NCBI GenBank assembly: GCA_024681855.1
Contig: JAILAB010000055.1
Location: 24,197 to 88,196, forward strand
DNA length: 64,000 bases
Direction: 5' to 3'
Origin: Elusimicrobiales bacterium
GTDB taxonomy: Bacteria > Elusimicrobiota > Elusimicrobia > Elusimicrobiales > UBA9959
Of this stretch, positions 18,511 through 26,985 are shown piece after piece (positions within the stretch are counted from its first letter, which is position 1; the number at the start of each line of letters is the position of its first letter). The notes below the pieces were generated by a model. It was not told the origin of the DNA, did not search any database, and saw only the letters and a program-made list of their open reading frames with translations. The position numbers were made by a program, and so were the translations under genes.

Positions 18511-19840
18511 TTCTCTTACAGGCTTAAAGAAAAGCCGGATTGATCTTGTCATGCTTTTTTGCATGCTGGCTCTCCTTTTTCTTGGCACTCTGGTTGTTAT
18601 TTCATCTGTGTCCGGAATGCCTCACCATGAACGCATAGTGCGAGTTCAGCTTATGGCAATTCCAATGGGCCTTGCGGCATTCTTTGCCGCATGGAAATTT
18701 AATTATCAGATTTTTCAGGATCAGTGGAAATTTATTTATGGTTTTCTGCTTGTTTTCCTTGGCGGAGTGCTTATTTTTGGAGTTACTGAGAAAGGGGCCT
18801 GTTCCTGGTATCGGCTTCCATTTTTTTCTGTTCAGCCTTCTGAGTTTGCTCGCCTGGGAGTAATCCTTGTCATGGCTAATTTTCTTGACAAGCGTATTGG
18901 CAGGATAAAAGAGCTTAAAACAGTCATTGGAGCTTTTGCTATATGCCTGCCAGTGTTTTTCCTGCTCATGCTTCAGCCTGATTTTTCTGCCATAGTGGCC
19001 ACTTTCCCAGTGGTTCTTATTATGCTTTTCATAGCCGGAGCAAGCATTTTTCACTTGGCTGTAATACTGGGATATGGTTTTATTTCAGGAATTTTCCCTA
19101 TATTGTGGACTCTTATATCACTGCATCCTGAACTGACTGATAATCCTGTTATCAATTACTTCTACGGCCTTTCAGAGTCCTGGGGCAGCGCAGCTGTTTT
19201 CATTGCTGCTGTCGCATTATTGATATATATGCTTTATCTTATGGCCCGCAAGTTTTACGTAGGCATTCCAAAGTTATATTTCGCAGTGGCGGCTTTAGTG
19301 ATAATATGCGGTTTCTTTTCAGGCATGCTTGTTCAGAGCAAAATGAAAGACTATCAGCAGAAAAGGCTGGAAGTTTTTCTGTCCCCTGAGTCAGACCCTC
19401 GCGGGGCAGGATATAATCTGCTTCAGGCGCGCATAGCCATCGGTTCGGGCGGCCTTCTTGGCAAAGGGCTTCATGCAGGCACTCAGTCAAGGCTGGGTTT
19501 TGTGCCTGAGCGCCATACGGATTTTATCTTGGCCGTTGCTGGGGAGGAATTCGGCTTTTTCGGAATGACGCTGATAGCCGGGCTTTATGCGTTGCTAATG
19601 CGCCGTATCATGTCTGCTGCAAAGGTCGCCAGGGATCGCTTCGGATACCTGGTATGCGGCGGAATATTCGCTATGTTTTTAGTGTATTTTTCAGTAAATT
19701 TTGGCATGATGCTTGGTTTTGCCCCAGTTGCAGGCATACCGCTGCCGTTAATATCGTATGGGGGCTCAAACCTTATGGCTACAATGCTTGCGCTAGGCAT
19801 AGCCCAGTCCGTTTATTCCAGGAGAAACCGATTTGTATGA
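18503..19840 (+). CDS. rodA: Peptidoglycan glycosyltransferase RodA (SEDS family)
   Basis: RodA polymerises lipid II into glycan strands in the elongasome. The 445-residue polytopic product has SEDS signatures: WYRLPFFSVQPSEFARLG, PDFSA, GYNLLQARIAIGSGGLLGKG, FVPERHTDFILAVAGEEFG and the C-terminal GIPLPLISYGGSN. The stop overlaps the next start (ATGA). Confidence 0.96.
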   Translation: MNDSLTGLKKSRIDLVMLFCMLALLFLGTLVVISSVSGMPHHERIVRVQLMAIPMGLAAFFAAWKFNYQIFQDQWKFIYGFLLVFLGGVLIFGVTEKGACSWYRLPFFSVQPSEFARLGVILVMANFLDKRIGRIKELKTVIGAFAICLPVFFLLMLQPDFSAIVATFPVVLIMLFIAGASIFHLAVILGYGFISGIFPILWTLISLHPELTDNPVINYFYGLSESWGSAAVFIAAVALLIYMLYLMARKFYVGIPKLYFAVAALVIICGFFSGMLVQSKMKDYQQKRLEVFLSPESDPRGAGYNLLQARIAIGSGGLLGKGLHAGTQSRLGFVPERHTDFILAVAGEEFGFFGMTLIAGLYALLMRRIMSAAKVARDRFGYLVCGGIFAMFLVYFSVNFGMMLGFAPVAGIPLPLISYGGSNLMATMLALGIAQSVYSRRNRFV

Positions 19841-20526
19841 AATTGAATGGCTTTAATTTGGGCGAATTGGCTCATAATCTGCCTGATACCCGCATAAGGC
19901 TGCGGTTCAGCCGGCTGGATAAGGCGATTGGCTTTTCCCATGCAGATCAGCTTCGGGAACTGCGCCGCCGGGCTGCCGCGTCAGGCCTGCCATGCTGCGG
20001 CAAAAACATTCCGAAAATGTCGTTCAGCCCGGCCCTTTCGGAAGGCTGCCTCAGCAGTTGCGAATTTGCTGATTTGTATCTATATGATTTTGTGACAGCA
20101 GAGGAAGCTGCGGAAAAAATACATCTTTTTGATGATGATAAGTATGTTCTTATGTCATCTAAGAGAATCCCGGTTTTTTTCCCTGCGGTTGAGGCAGCTG
20201 CCAATGCGGTAAGATACCGCATTGAGGCTGAAAATGAATTTTCCAAGGCCAGGCTTGCAGAATTCCTTGCGGCCAGTTCTTGGATTTATGAAAGAGTTAA
20301 GGCTTCGGGGAAAATGCAGCGTTTTGACATAAGATCCATATATATAGGTTCTGAAATGTCAGCAGATTCTAAAACGCTCATTCTTACGCTTGCTTTCAGC
20401 CAGGGAGCCAATATAAGGCCAGAGTCTGCCGTGTTAAGCATTTTTGGACAGGACATGAGCATAAAGCTCATAGAGCGCATAGATTTATTATGGAAAGATT
20501 CAAAAGGTGAGCTTAATGCTTTTTAA
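19837..20526 (+). CDS. TIGR03936/DUF2344 family protein
   Basis: The 229-residue product resembles the radical-SAM-linked DUF2344 family (RIRLRFSRLDKAIGFSHADQ at the N-terminus, then a GL/SF...LSEGCLSSCEFADLYL stretch). The biochemical role of the family is not settled. In many bacteria it is fused or adjacent to a radical SAM protein and lies near rng. Here rng follows but no radical SAM partner is next to it. The start at 19837 follows AGGAG and overlaps the rodA stop; an open frame extends upstream inside rodA but is not needed. Confidence 0.8.
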   Translation: MKLNGFNLGELAHNLPDTRIRLRFSRLDKAIGFSHADQLRELRRRAAASGLPCCGKNIPKMSFSPALSEGCLSSCEFADLYLYDFVTAEEAAEKIHLFDDDKYVLMSSKRIPVFFPAVEAAANAVRYRIEAENEFSKARLAEFLAASSWIYERVKASGKMQRFDIRSIYIGSEMSADSKTLILTLAFSQGANIRPESAVLSIFGQDMSIKLIERIDLLWKDSKGELNAF

Positions 20527-20560
20527 GCTGCCGCAATTTTAAATTTTAGGAGCAATTATT

Positions 20561-22030
20561 ATGGCAAAAGAAAAAGAAGAACTTCAGGAAGAAAGAGTTC
20601 ACAGAGAAATTTTTGCGAACAGTTCATTTGAGGAAACCAGAATAGCAATAGTGGAAGACGGAAGGCTTTCTGAGCTTATGTGGGAAAGACGCAGTTCCGG
20701 ACATATAGTTGGAAATATTTATAAGGCTGTAGTGGAGAATGTCCTGCCCGGAATTTCCAGCGCTTTCATGCGCATAGGAATGGAGAAGAATGCCTATATT
20801 TACATTTCTGATGTGTTAGGCAATCAGAAAGAACCTATAGAAAAGCTGCTTAAGAAAGATCAGGAAGTTATGGTTCAGGTTACTAAAGATGCCATAAGCA
20901 CGAAGGGAATGAAGGTAACAATGGATGTTTCTCTCCCTGGCCGCTACCTGGTGCTTACCCCTTTTCAGGATTTTGTCGGAGTGTCTAAGAGCATTGAGGA
21001 AGCGGAAGAGCGTGCCAGGCTTTCCGAAATAATACGCCGCATTGCCAGCCCTGAGAAGATTGGCAAAAAAGGATGCATAGTTAGGACGGAGGCCGACGGC
21101 GCTTCGGAAAGAGAGCTTGAAAGGGAGCTGAAATTCCTGCTTCGCTTATGGGATAACATACAGAATAAATTTGACCATTCTAAACCTCCCTGCCTGCTTC
21201 ACAGGGACATGGACATGACTTTGCAGGTGGCAAGGGATGTCCTTTCCGATGAGACTGACATATATATGCTTGACAACCGGGAAGACTATAAGAATGTGCT
21301 GGATTTCGTAAGCAAAATGTCTCCGGAGCTAAAAGGGAAGGTTAAGCTGTATGAAGGCAAAACCCCCATATTCAAGGCTTTTGACATAGAAAATGAAATA
21401 GAGGACATAAGAAAAATAAAAGTTCCATTGCCGAACGGAGGCAGCCTTATCATACAGGAAGCTGAATCATTGTGCGCCATAGATGTAAATACTGGCCGTT
21501 TCACGGGCAGCAAATCGCAGGAAGAGACTGTAACCGCCACAAACCTTGAAGCAGCCAAGGAAATCGCCCGCCAGCTGCGATTGCGCAATATAGGCGGGAT
21601 AATCGTGATAGATTTTATAGACATGAAAAAAGCCTCTAACAGGCATAAATTAGTTGAAGCCCTTGAGCATGCTGTCCGCAATGACAGGGCGAAAATAAGA
21701 ATTCTGCCTGTTACTAGGCTTGGACTTGTGGAAATGACAAGAGAAAGAAAGCGGGAAAGCACTTGCAGCCTGCTTACGGAAGAGTGCCCGGAATGCCATG
21801 GATCGGGCCGCGTTCTTTCAAGCGAAAGCATAATAATAAAAATACAGCGCGAGATTTTTGGCCTTACTATGGGCGCTTCCGGCGGGAATCTGCGCATTGT
21901 CGTGCATCCTATTCTATGCGAGATATTGAAAAAGAAACAGGGACTCATTGAGCGTAATATACGCAGGCCGATGAAGATAATGTCTGATCCCCAGCTTACC
22001 TGGGAAGATTACAGGATTGTCCTAGAATGA
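20561..22030 (+). CDS. rng: Ribonuclease G/E family endoribonuclease
   Basis: RNase G matures 16S rRNA and degrades mRNA. The 489-residue product has an S1-like domain early (SGHIVGNIYKAVVENVLPGI...GMEKNAYIYISDV) and catalytic acidic residues in AIDVNTGRF and IIVIDFIDM. A CPECHGSG motif matches the zinc-link region. It lacks the long C-terminal scaffold of E. coli RNase E. An AGGAG site precedes it, and its stop overlaps the next ATG (ATGA). Confidence 0.93.
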   Translation: MAKEKEELQEERVHREIFANSSFEETRIAIVEDGRLSELMWERRSSGHIVGNIYKAVVENVLPGISSAFMRIGMEKNAYIYISDVLGNQKEPIEKLLKKDQEVMVQVTKDAISTKGMKVTMDVSLPGRYLVLTPFQDFVGVSKSIEEAEERARLSEIIRRIASPEKIGKKGCIVRTEADGASERELERELKFLLRLWDNIQNKFDHSKPPCLLHRDMDMTLQVARDVLSDETDIYMLDNREDYKNVLDFVSKMSPELKGKVKLYEGKTPIFKAFDIENEIEDIRKIKVPLPNGGSLIIQEAESLCAIDVNTGRFTGSKSQEETVTATNLEAAKEIARQLRLRNIGGIIVIDFIDMKKASNRHKLVEALEHAVRNDRAKIRILPVTRLGLVEMTRERKRESTCSLLTEECPECHGSGRVLSSESIIIKIQREIFGLTMGASGGNLRIVVHPILCEILKKKQGLIERNIRRPMKIMSDPQLTWEDYRIVLE

Positions 22031-24288
22031 CAGGCAGAATGTTTTTTTCACTGTTATTAGCGGCATTCATGTTATTAGCTTCGCCTGCATCTTCGCAGGC
22101 TGCGGATTCTGTATTTCTCATAGATGGTGAAAATGCAGGATCTGCTGACACATATATGTATGAAGGCCGTTATTATGTAAGCGCAGCTCAGTCTGCCAGA
22201 ATTTTGGGCGGAAAAATGGATTTGCTTCCAGCCTCAGGCCGTGTAGTAATTACGGCAAAGCGCGCAAAGCTGTTTTTTTCTGAGACATCAGACAGTGTTT
22301 CTATTAACGGGATTAAAAAGTCATATTCCCGCCCTCTTATTATAAGGGCTGGAACTCCGTTTGTTCTTGCCGCATGTCTTGCCGATGAGGATTTGCATAA
22401 GGCTTATGGCCGGAAAATTGCATTTAGCCATGAAAACAGCCGGCCTGTCATGGCAAAAAATGACGGCAGCAATGATTCCTCAGAAAAACAGTCAGCTGCT
22501 CCTGTAGAAGCTCAGCCTAAAACTTCGCAAAATCTTGCGCAGCACTCAAATACTCCGATTGCGGCGCAGCCAAAGCTTCCGCAAACAAATTTCCCTCAAG
22601 GAAAATCATTGCAGAGCAGTTTGGTTGCCGCAACTTTGAGCAATTCGGAGCCGGTTGCCCATATAACTGAAGCCCGTTGCGGAAAACATTCAGGTAAGAC
22701 GAGGCTTGTCTTGAATATAACATCCCAAAGGCCATGGAGCCAAAAAAGGCTTAAGGAGTCTTTTATTCTTTCAGTGCCTGGTGCAGTCTCGGATATTAAT
22801 TCTTCAATAGAGTCTTGCGGAAATGAGATAAGCGCAGTTAATTTCATTCGGTCCGATTCAAGAACAGAAATAATTCTTGCTCTGCCTGCATCTGCAGGAC
22901 ATATAGAATGCTTTAATCTTTCCTCGCCAGACAGAATTGTTATAGATGCTTATGAGCTTCAGCCTGGGGAAAAAATAGCCTGTTCTGATGAAATATATTC
23001 TCGTGAAAATAAATCATCAGAAACGGGAAATTCTGCTGGTAAAAATAAGATTCCGTCAGCCATTGCCATTGTGCCACAGGCTTCATTTATAGAAGAATCT
23101 TTAGATGAGCCTGAAAGCGATGAAGAAGATATTTCAGTTTATCCTGTTCTCAGGCCTTTGTCTTCTGGCGGCTCAGCCATTGTAAAGGAAAATGCCAGCC
23201 AGGCTAGACAGACGGGTCAGTATCCTGCTTCCGCATTAAACGCTCAAGATGCTTTTGTTCCGCCGGAAAGCTCTAATTTAAAATTAACAGCCAATGCGAA
23301 AAATAAAAATACTGAAAGCGCAAAGCCTGAAATTAAGAAAAATTCTTATGCTTCCAATGTTTCAAAAAAGAAGTATCTTGTAGCGAAAAATAAAAAAGGA
23401 AAGACTATCAGAAAAGCGGCGGTGCCAAACAATAAGGAAACAGTCATGTCTTCTTCTGTTATGGCGGGGCTTAAAGCTTCAGGCTTGAATTATTTGCCGA
23501 AAGAAGAGCCCAAAAAGAAAAAAAATCAGGAACCTTCTTCAACAGTTTCTTATATTAACCGCAGACAAAATGCAAAGGAAGCCTCTCAGCCTGCTTTGCA
23601 GGCTGGCAAGAGAATTGTTGTCATAGATCCTGCGCATGGCGGTAAAGACTTAGGCGGGCCAAGAAAATTCGGTCTGACTGAAAAGCATTTCGCTTTGCTC
23701 CTCGCTAAGGAGATTTATAAAATGTTTGAAGGCAATGAGCATTTTCAGGCAGTCCTTACAAGAAACTCAGATGTTTTTATGCCTCTTAAGGAGCGCAGCC
23801 GCATAGCAAACGAGATAAAAGCTGATATTTTTATTTCATTGCATGCCAATGCCTCAAGCCGTTCTTCTTCTGCGAAAGGCTTTGAGGTATATTCTCTTTC
23901 AGAAAATATTTCTGATTCTGCTGCGTCAGAAACTTTAGCAAGGGAAAATGCGGTAATGGAACTTGAGAGCGATAGCGAGAGACCGTCGGCTGAGGCTGTT
24001 ATAAGCGGAAAAGACGGTTTCAGCATTCGGGAAGAAAGCGCCAGGCTTTCAAACCTTATTTCTTCCGAGCTGGCAAGAGGAACTTCATTTAAGAATAATG
24101 GCAGCAGAAAGGCAGATTTTATAATGCTAAGGCTGCCAGACATGCCAGCCGTATGCGTTTTTGCCGGATATATGACAAATTCAGAAGATAAACAGAAAAT
24201 TGATGACAGACAGATGCGCAAGCGCATAGCCCGGTCCATATATAATGGCATAATGGCATACGGGGAAATGAAAGGCTGGACAAAATGA
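22027..24288 (+). CDS. Amidase_3-like cell-wall protein, catalytic Glu missing
   Basis: This 753-residue exported protein has a signal peptide (residues 1-26) and a copper-amine-oxidase-N-like domain (about 30-120). An AMIN-like domain follows (about 210-315), then a long low-complexity linker and a C-terminal N-acetylmuramoyl-L-alanine amidase fold (about 533-750). The presumed zinc ligands are present: H537 (DPAHGG), E552 (GLTEKH) and H606 (SLHAN). Where active amidases have the catalytic Glu in an xVExGFxxN motif, this protein has F712 (VCVFAGYMTN). The paralogue two genes downstream keeps the Glu. Family knowledge therefore suggests a non-hydrolytic binder or regulator. It overlaps the rng stop and is followed by murI with a 4-nt overlap. 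Confidence 0.88.
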   Translation: MTGRMFFSLLLAAFMLLASPASSQAADSVFLIDGENAGSADTYMYEGRYYVSAAQSARILGGKMDLLPASGRVVITAKRAKLFFSETSDSVSINGIKKSYSRPLIIRAGTPFVLAACLADEDLHKAYGRKIAFSHENSRPVMAKNDGSNDSSEKQSAAPVEAQPKTSQNLAQHSNTPIAAQPKLPQTNFPQGKSLQSSLVAATLSNSEPVAHITEARCGKHSGKTRLVLNITSQRPWSQKRLKESFILSVPGAVSDINSSIESCGNEISAVNFIRSDSRTEIILALPASAGHIECFNLSSPDRIVIDAYELQPGEKIACSDEIYSRENKSSETGNSAGKNKIPSAIAIVPQASFIEESLDEPESDEEDISVYPVLRPLSSGGSAIVKENASQARQTGQYPASALNAQDAFVPPESSNLKLTANAKNKNTESAKPEIKKNSYASNVSKKKYLVAKNKKGKTIRKAAVPNNKETVMSSSVMAGLKASGLNYLPKEEPKKKKNQEPSSTVSYINRRQNAKEASQPALQAGKRIVVIDPAHGGKDLGGPRKFGLTEKHFALLLAKEIYKMFEGNEHFQAVLTRNSDVFMPLKERSRIANEIKADIFISLHANASSRSSSAKGFEVYSLSENISDSAASETLARENAVMELESDSERPSAEAVISGKDGFSIREESARLSNLISSELARGTSFKNNGSRKADFIMLRLPDMPAVCVFAGYMTNSEDKQKIDDRQMRKRIARSIYNGIMAYGEMKGWTK

Positions 24289-25091
24289 ACTATTCTTCCA
24301 GCCCGATAGGAATATTTGATTCCGGCCTTGGCGGCCTTACGGTGTTTAAGGCGGTAAAAGATCTTTTGCCTTGCGAAAAGCTTATTTATTTCGGAGACAC
24401 AGCCCGCGTTCCTTATGGCACTAAATCAAGGAATGCCGTAATTTCATTTTCAAAAGAAATTTCCGGCTATCTGCTGCTGAAAAAGGTTAAGATGCTTATT
24501 GTTGCATGCAATACGGCAACCTCCCTGGCTTTGCCGGAAATAAGGCGAATGTCCCAGGTTCCTGTATGCGGAGTTATAGAGCCTGGCGTTAAAGCGGCAA
24601 TTGCTGCTACGCCTTACGGCGGAAAGATATTAGTCATAGGGACAAAAGCCACGATATCAAGCCATGCCTATGCCAAGGCTCTGGCAAAAGCGAATAAAAA
24701 CATTGAGGTTATGGAACAGTCTTGCCCTCTGTTCGTGCCTCTTGTAGAGGAAGGGTGGACAGATAAGGCGGTTACTGAGGAAGCAGCTTTGGAATATCTT
24801 GCCCCTTACCGGTCTAAGAAGATAAATACTCTGATTTTAGGATGCACGCATTATCCGCTAATAGAAAAAGTTGTGCGGCGGGTAATGGGCAATGAAGTGC
24901 ATATAGTCAATTCAGCCATGGCGGCAGCCTATGCTTCGCGTCAGATTTTGCAAGAAAACAATCTTCTTGCTAAATCATTTCGGAAAGGGCCGGACCGCTT
25001 CATAGTAAGCGATGCCCCGGAACATTTTTCCAAAATGGCTGATATGCTATTGGGTCTTAAGCCTGATAAAGTTACGATTAAAAGATTTTGA
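24285..25091 (+). CDS. murI: Glutamate racemase
   Basis: MurI makes D-glutamate for peptidoglycan. The 268-residue product has IGIFDSGLGGLTVFKA at the N-terminus and YFGDTARVPYGTKS. The two catalytic cysteines lie in VACNTATS and LGCTHYPLI. It overlaps the upstream amidase-like gene and sits between the two amidase paralogues, so D-Glu supply and wall turnover share the transcript. Confidence 0.96.
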   Translation: MNYSSSPIGIFDSGLGGLTVFKAVKDLLPCEKLIYFGDTARVPYGTKSRNAVISFSKEISGYLLLKKVKMLIVACNTATSLALPEIRRMSQVPVCGVIEPGVKAAIAATPYGGKILVIGTKATISSHAYAKALAKANKNIEVMEQSCPLFVPLVEEGWTDKAVTEEAALEYLAPYRSKKINTLILGCTHYPLIEKVVRRVMGNEVHIVNSAMAAAYASRQILQENNLLAKSFRKGPDRFIVSDAPEHFSKMADMLLGLKPDKVTIKRF

Positions 25092-25110
25092 TTTATAGAT
25101 GGAGAATGAA

Positions 25111-26910
25111 ATGTTAAAGAAAATTTTTTGTTTTTTCCTTTTTCTCTTGTCAGCATTTTCTGCTGCTTATGCTGCGGAAGAAAGGACTATGTTCAAGAAT
25201 GATTCTAAGACAGCTGTAATGCCTATATGGATTTCAGACGGCAAAGAATATGTTCAGGCCTCAAAAGCCGCAAAGGCATTAAGCGGAAAGATAGACGTAC
25301 TTTCCGCATCAGGCAAGGTAGTGTTTAAAAGCAGGAAGCTGCAAGTTGTATTTAAGGAAACTTCTGATTCCGTGTACACAAATGGCAGCGCTGCTGAATT
25401 TTCGCAGCCCATGCTTGTAAGGGCAGGAATTCCGTATTTATCAATAGAATATCTTTCTTCAGATATTTTCGCAAAAGCATACGGAAAGAAAATTTCTTTC
25501 AAAAATGAAAAACAGCCGGCAGTGAATGAAAAAGCTTCTTCAACAGCTGTTGCTAAAGATGAGCTTGCTTCGGGCCAGCATGCCATTGAGGTTAAATCCT
25601 TGCGCTGCGGTTCACATGAGGACAGAACTCGCATTGTGCTTAATTTATCTGAGCCTGGCTCGTGGGAAGAGGAGCATACAGCTGATTCTTTTATATTGCG
25701 CATTTCAGGAGCGGTTTCTAGGATATCTGCTCCAGATGGTAAAACTGGCCCTGAGGTCAAAGATGTTTCAGTTGTTAAGACAGAATCTGGCGCTGAATTG
25801 CGAGTGTCTCTGTCATCTGAAGCTGGCGAGATAAAAGTTTTTCGCCTGTCATCTCCAGATAGGCTTGTTTCAGACATTTATAGGGCTAAGCCCGGTTCGG
25901 TTCACAGCGAGGAATCTGATGATGGCAGCGATTATAATGAGATAGAATCCTTAGCCGCAATGCAGTCAGCGCAGGAAAATGCGTCTGACAACAATGAGGA
26001 GAATATTGATATTTATCCTGAATTAAAACCCTTGGATGATTCCGGCATTTCTGCAGGCTCTGCCGGCGTATATGAGTCGGCCTCGGAGCCTGCTCCAGAG
26101 ACTGTTGTGGTTACCGAAGAGCAGCGCAGGGGAAAAAAAGTTATAGTCATTGACGCTGGCCATGGAGGGCATGACTCTGGAACTCATTTTGACATAACAA
26201 AAGTAACATATTCCTATAAAAAAAATAAGAAAGGTAAAAAAGTAAAAGTTAAGAATACAAAAGTAATACGCACTATAAAGGAGAAAGATCTTAACCTGCT
26301 TCAGGCGAAAGAGCTGATAAAGCTTTTTGAAAAAGATTCCAGATTTAAGGCTGTGCTGACTAGGGATAAGGACTATTTTGTTACATTGCCGGGACGCAGC
26401 ACAATGGCTAAAAACCTTAAGGCAGACGCTTTCATTTCCCTTCATATAAATTCAGCTGGCAAAAATCCAAACAATGCGTGTAAGCCTCATGGCTTTGAGA
26501 TTTTCTCAATGACAGAAGATAAAATGGACAGTGAAGCGCTGGCTGTCGCAGCACGTGAAAATACTGTTTTTTCTGACGAGGAAAGAGAAGCTCTTCTTGC
26601 CATAGAGCAGACTCAAGACACTTTCCTGCAGATGAATGCCAGGAATAGCGGATATCTGCTTGCGGAAGCCATTGCGGAGCAGTTCAAGGCTAAAACCAGC
26701 ATTCCTCCCAATGGAGCCACGGGCGTGAAAAAAGCAAATTTTGCGGTGCTTAGAAGAGCCAGGTTTCCTTCCGTTCTAGTGGAATCCGGCTTTTTGTGCA
26801 ATGCATCCGACAGGCCAAAACTGGAAGATCCTAAAGTCAGAAAAAAAATTGCGGAGGCAATATATCATGGTCTGGTCAATTATGGCAAAAATGCAGGCTG
26901 GTTTGATTAA
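25111..26910 (+). CDS. N-acetylmuramoyl-L-alanine amidase (Amidase_3)
   Basis: The enzyme cleaves the bond between N-acetylmuramic acid and the stem peptide in the periplasm. The 599-residue product has a signal peptide (1-21), a copper-amine-oxidase-N-like domain (about 30-115), an AMIN-like domain (about 150-255) and the C-terminal catalytic domain. Zinc ligands H351, E391 and H445 and the catalytic E558 (VLVESGF) are all present. Between H351 and E391 there is a lysine-rich insertion of about 25 residues compared with its paralogue. A GGAG site 5 nt before ATG 25111 favours it over ATG 25099. Confidence 0.92.
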   Translation: MLKKIFCFFLFLLSAFSAAYAAEERTMFKNDSKTAVMPIWISDGKEYVQASKAAKALSGKIDVLSASGKVVFKSRKLQVVFKETSDSVYTNGSAAEFSQPMLVRAGIPYLSIEYLSSDIFAKAYGKKISFKNEKQPAVNEKASSTAVAKDELASGQHAIEVKSLRCGSHEDRTRIVLNLSEPGSWEEEHTADSFILRISGAVSRISAPDGKTGPEVKDVSVVKTESGAELRVSLSSEAGEIKVFRLSSPDRLVSDIYRAKPGSVHSEESDDGSDYNEIESLAAMQSAQENASDNNEENIDIYPELKPLDDSGISAGSAGVYESASEPAPETVVVTEEQRRGKKVIVIDAGHGGHDSGTHFDITKVTYSYKKNKKGKKVKVKNTKVIRTIKEKDLNLLQAKELIKLFEKDSRFKAVLTRDKDYFVTLPGRSTMAKNLKADAFISLHINSAGKNPNNACKPHGFEIFSMTEDKMDSEALAVAARENTVFSDEEREALLAIEQTQDTFLQMNARNSGYLLAEAIAEQFKAKTSIPPNGATGVKKANFAVLRRARFPSVLVESGFLCNASDRPKLEDPKVRKKIAEAIYHGLVNYGKNAGWFD

Positions 26911-26933
26911 TTAATCTAAAATTAAGAATAAAG

Positions 26934-26966
26934 AAAAAAGGACTTCATTTTTTGAAGTCCTTTTTT
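26934..26966. terminator. Bidirectional intrinsic terminator
   Basis: A perfect 14-bp stem (26934-26947 with 26953-26966) has a 5-nt T loop, an A-tract on the left arm and a T-tract on the right arm. It can stop the long + strand operon ending at 26910 and the minus-strand MFS gene ending at 26986. Confidence 0.93.
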
Positions 26967-26985
26967 GCTTTAAGATTAGTTTGTT

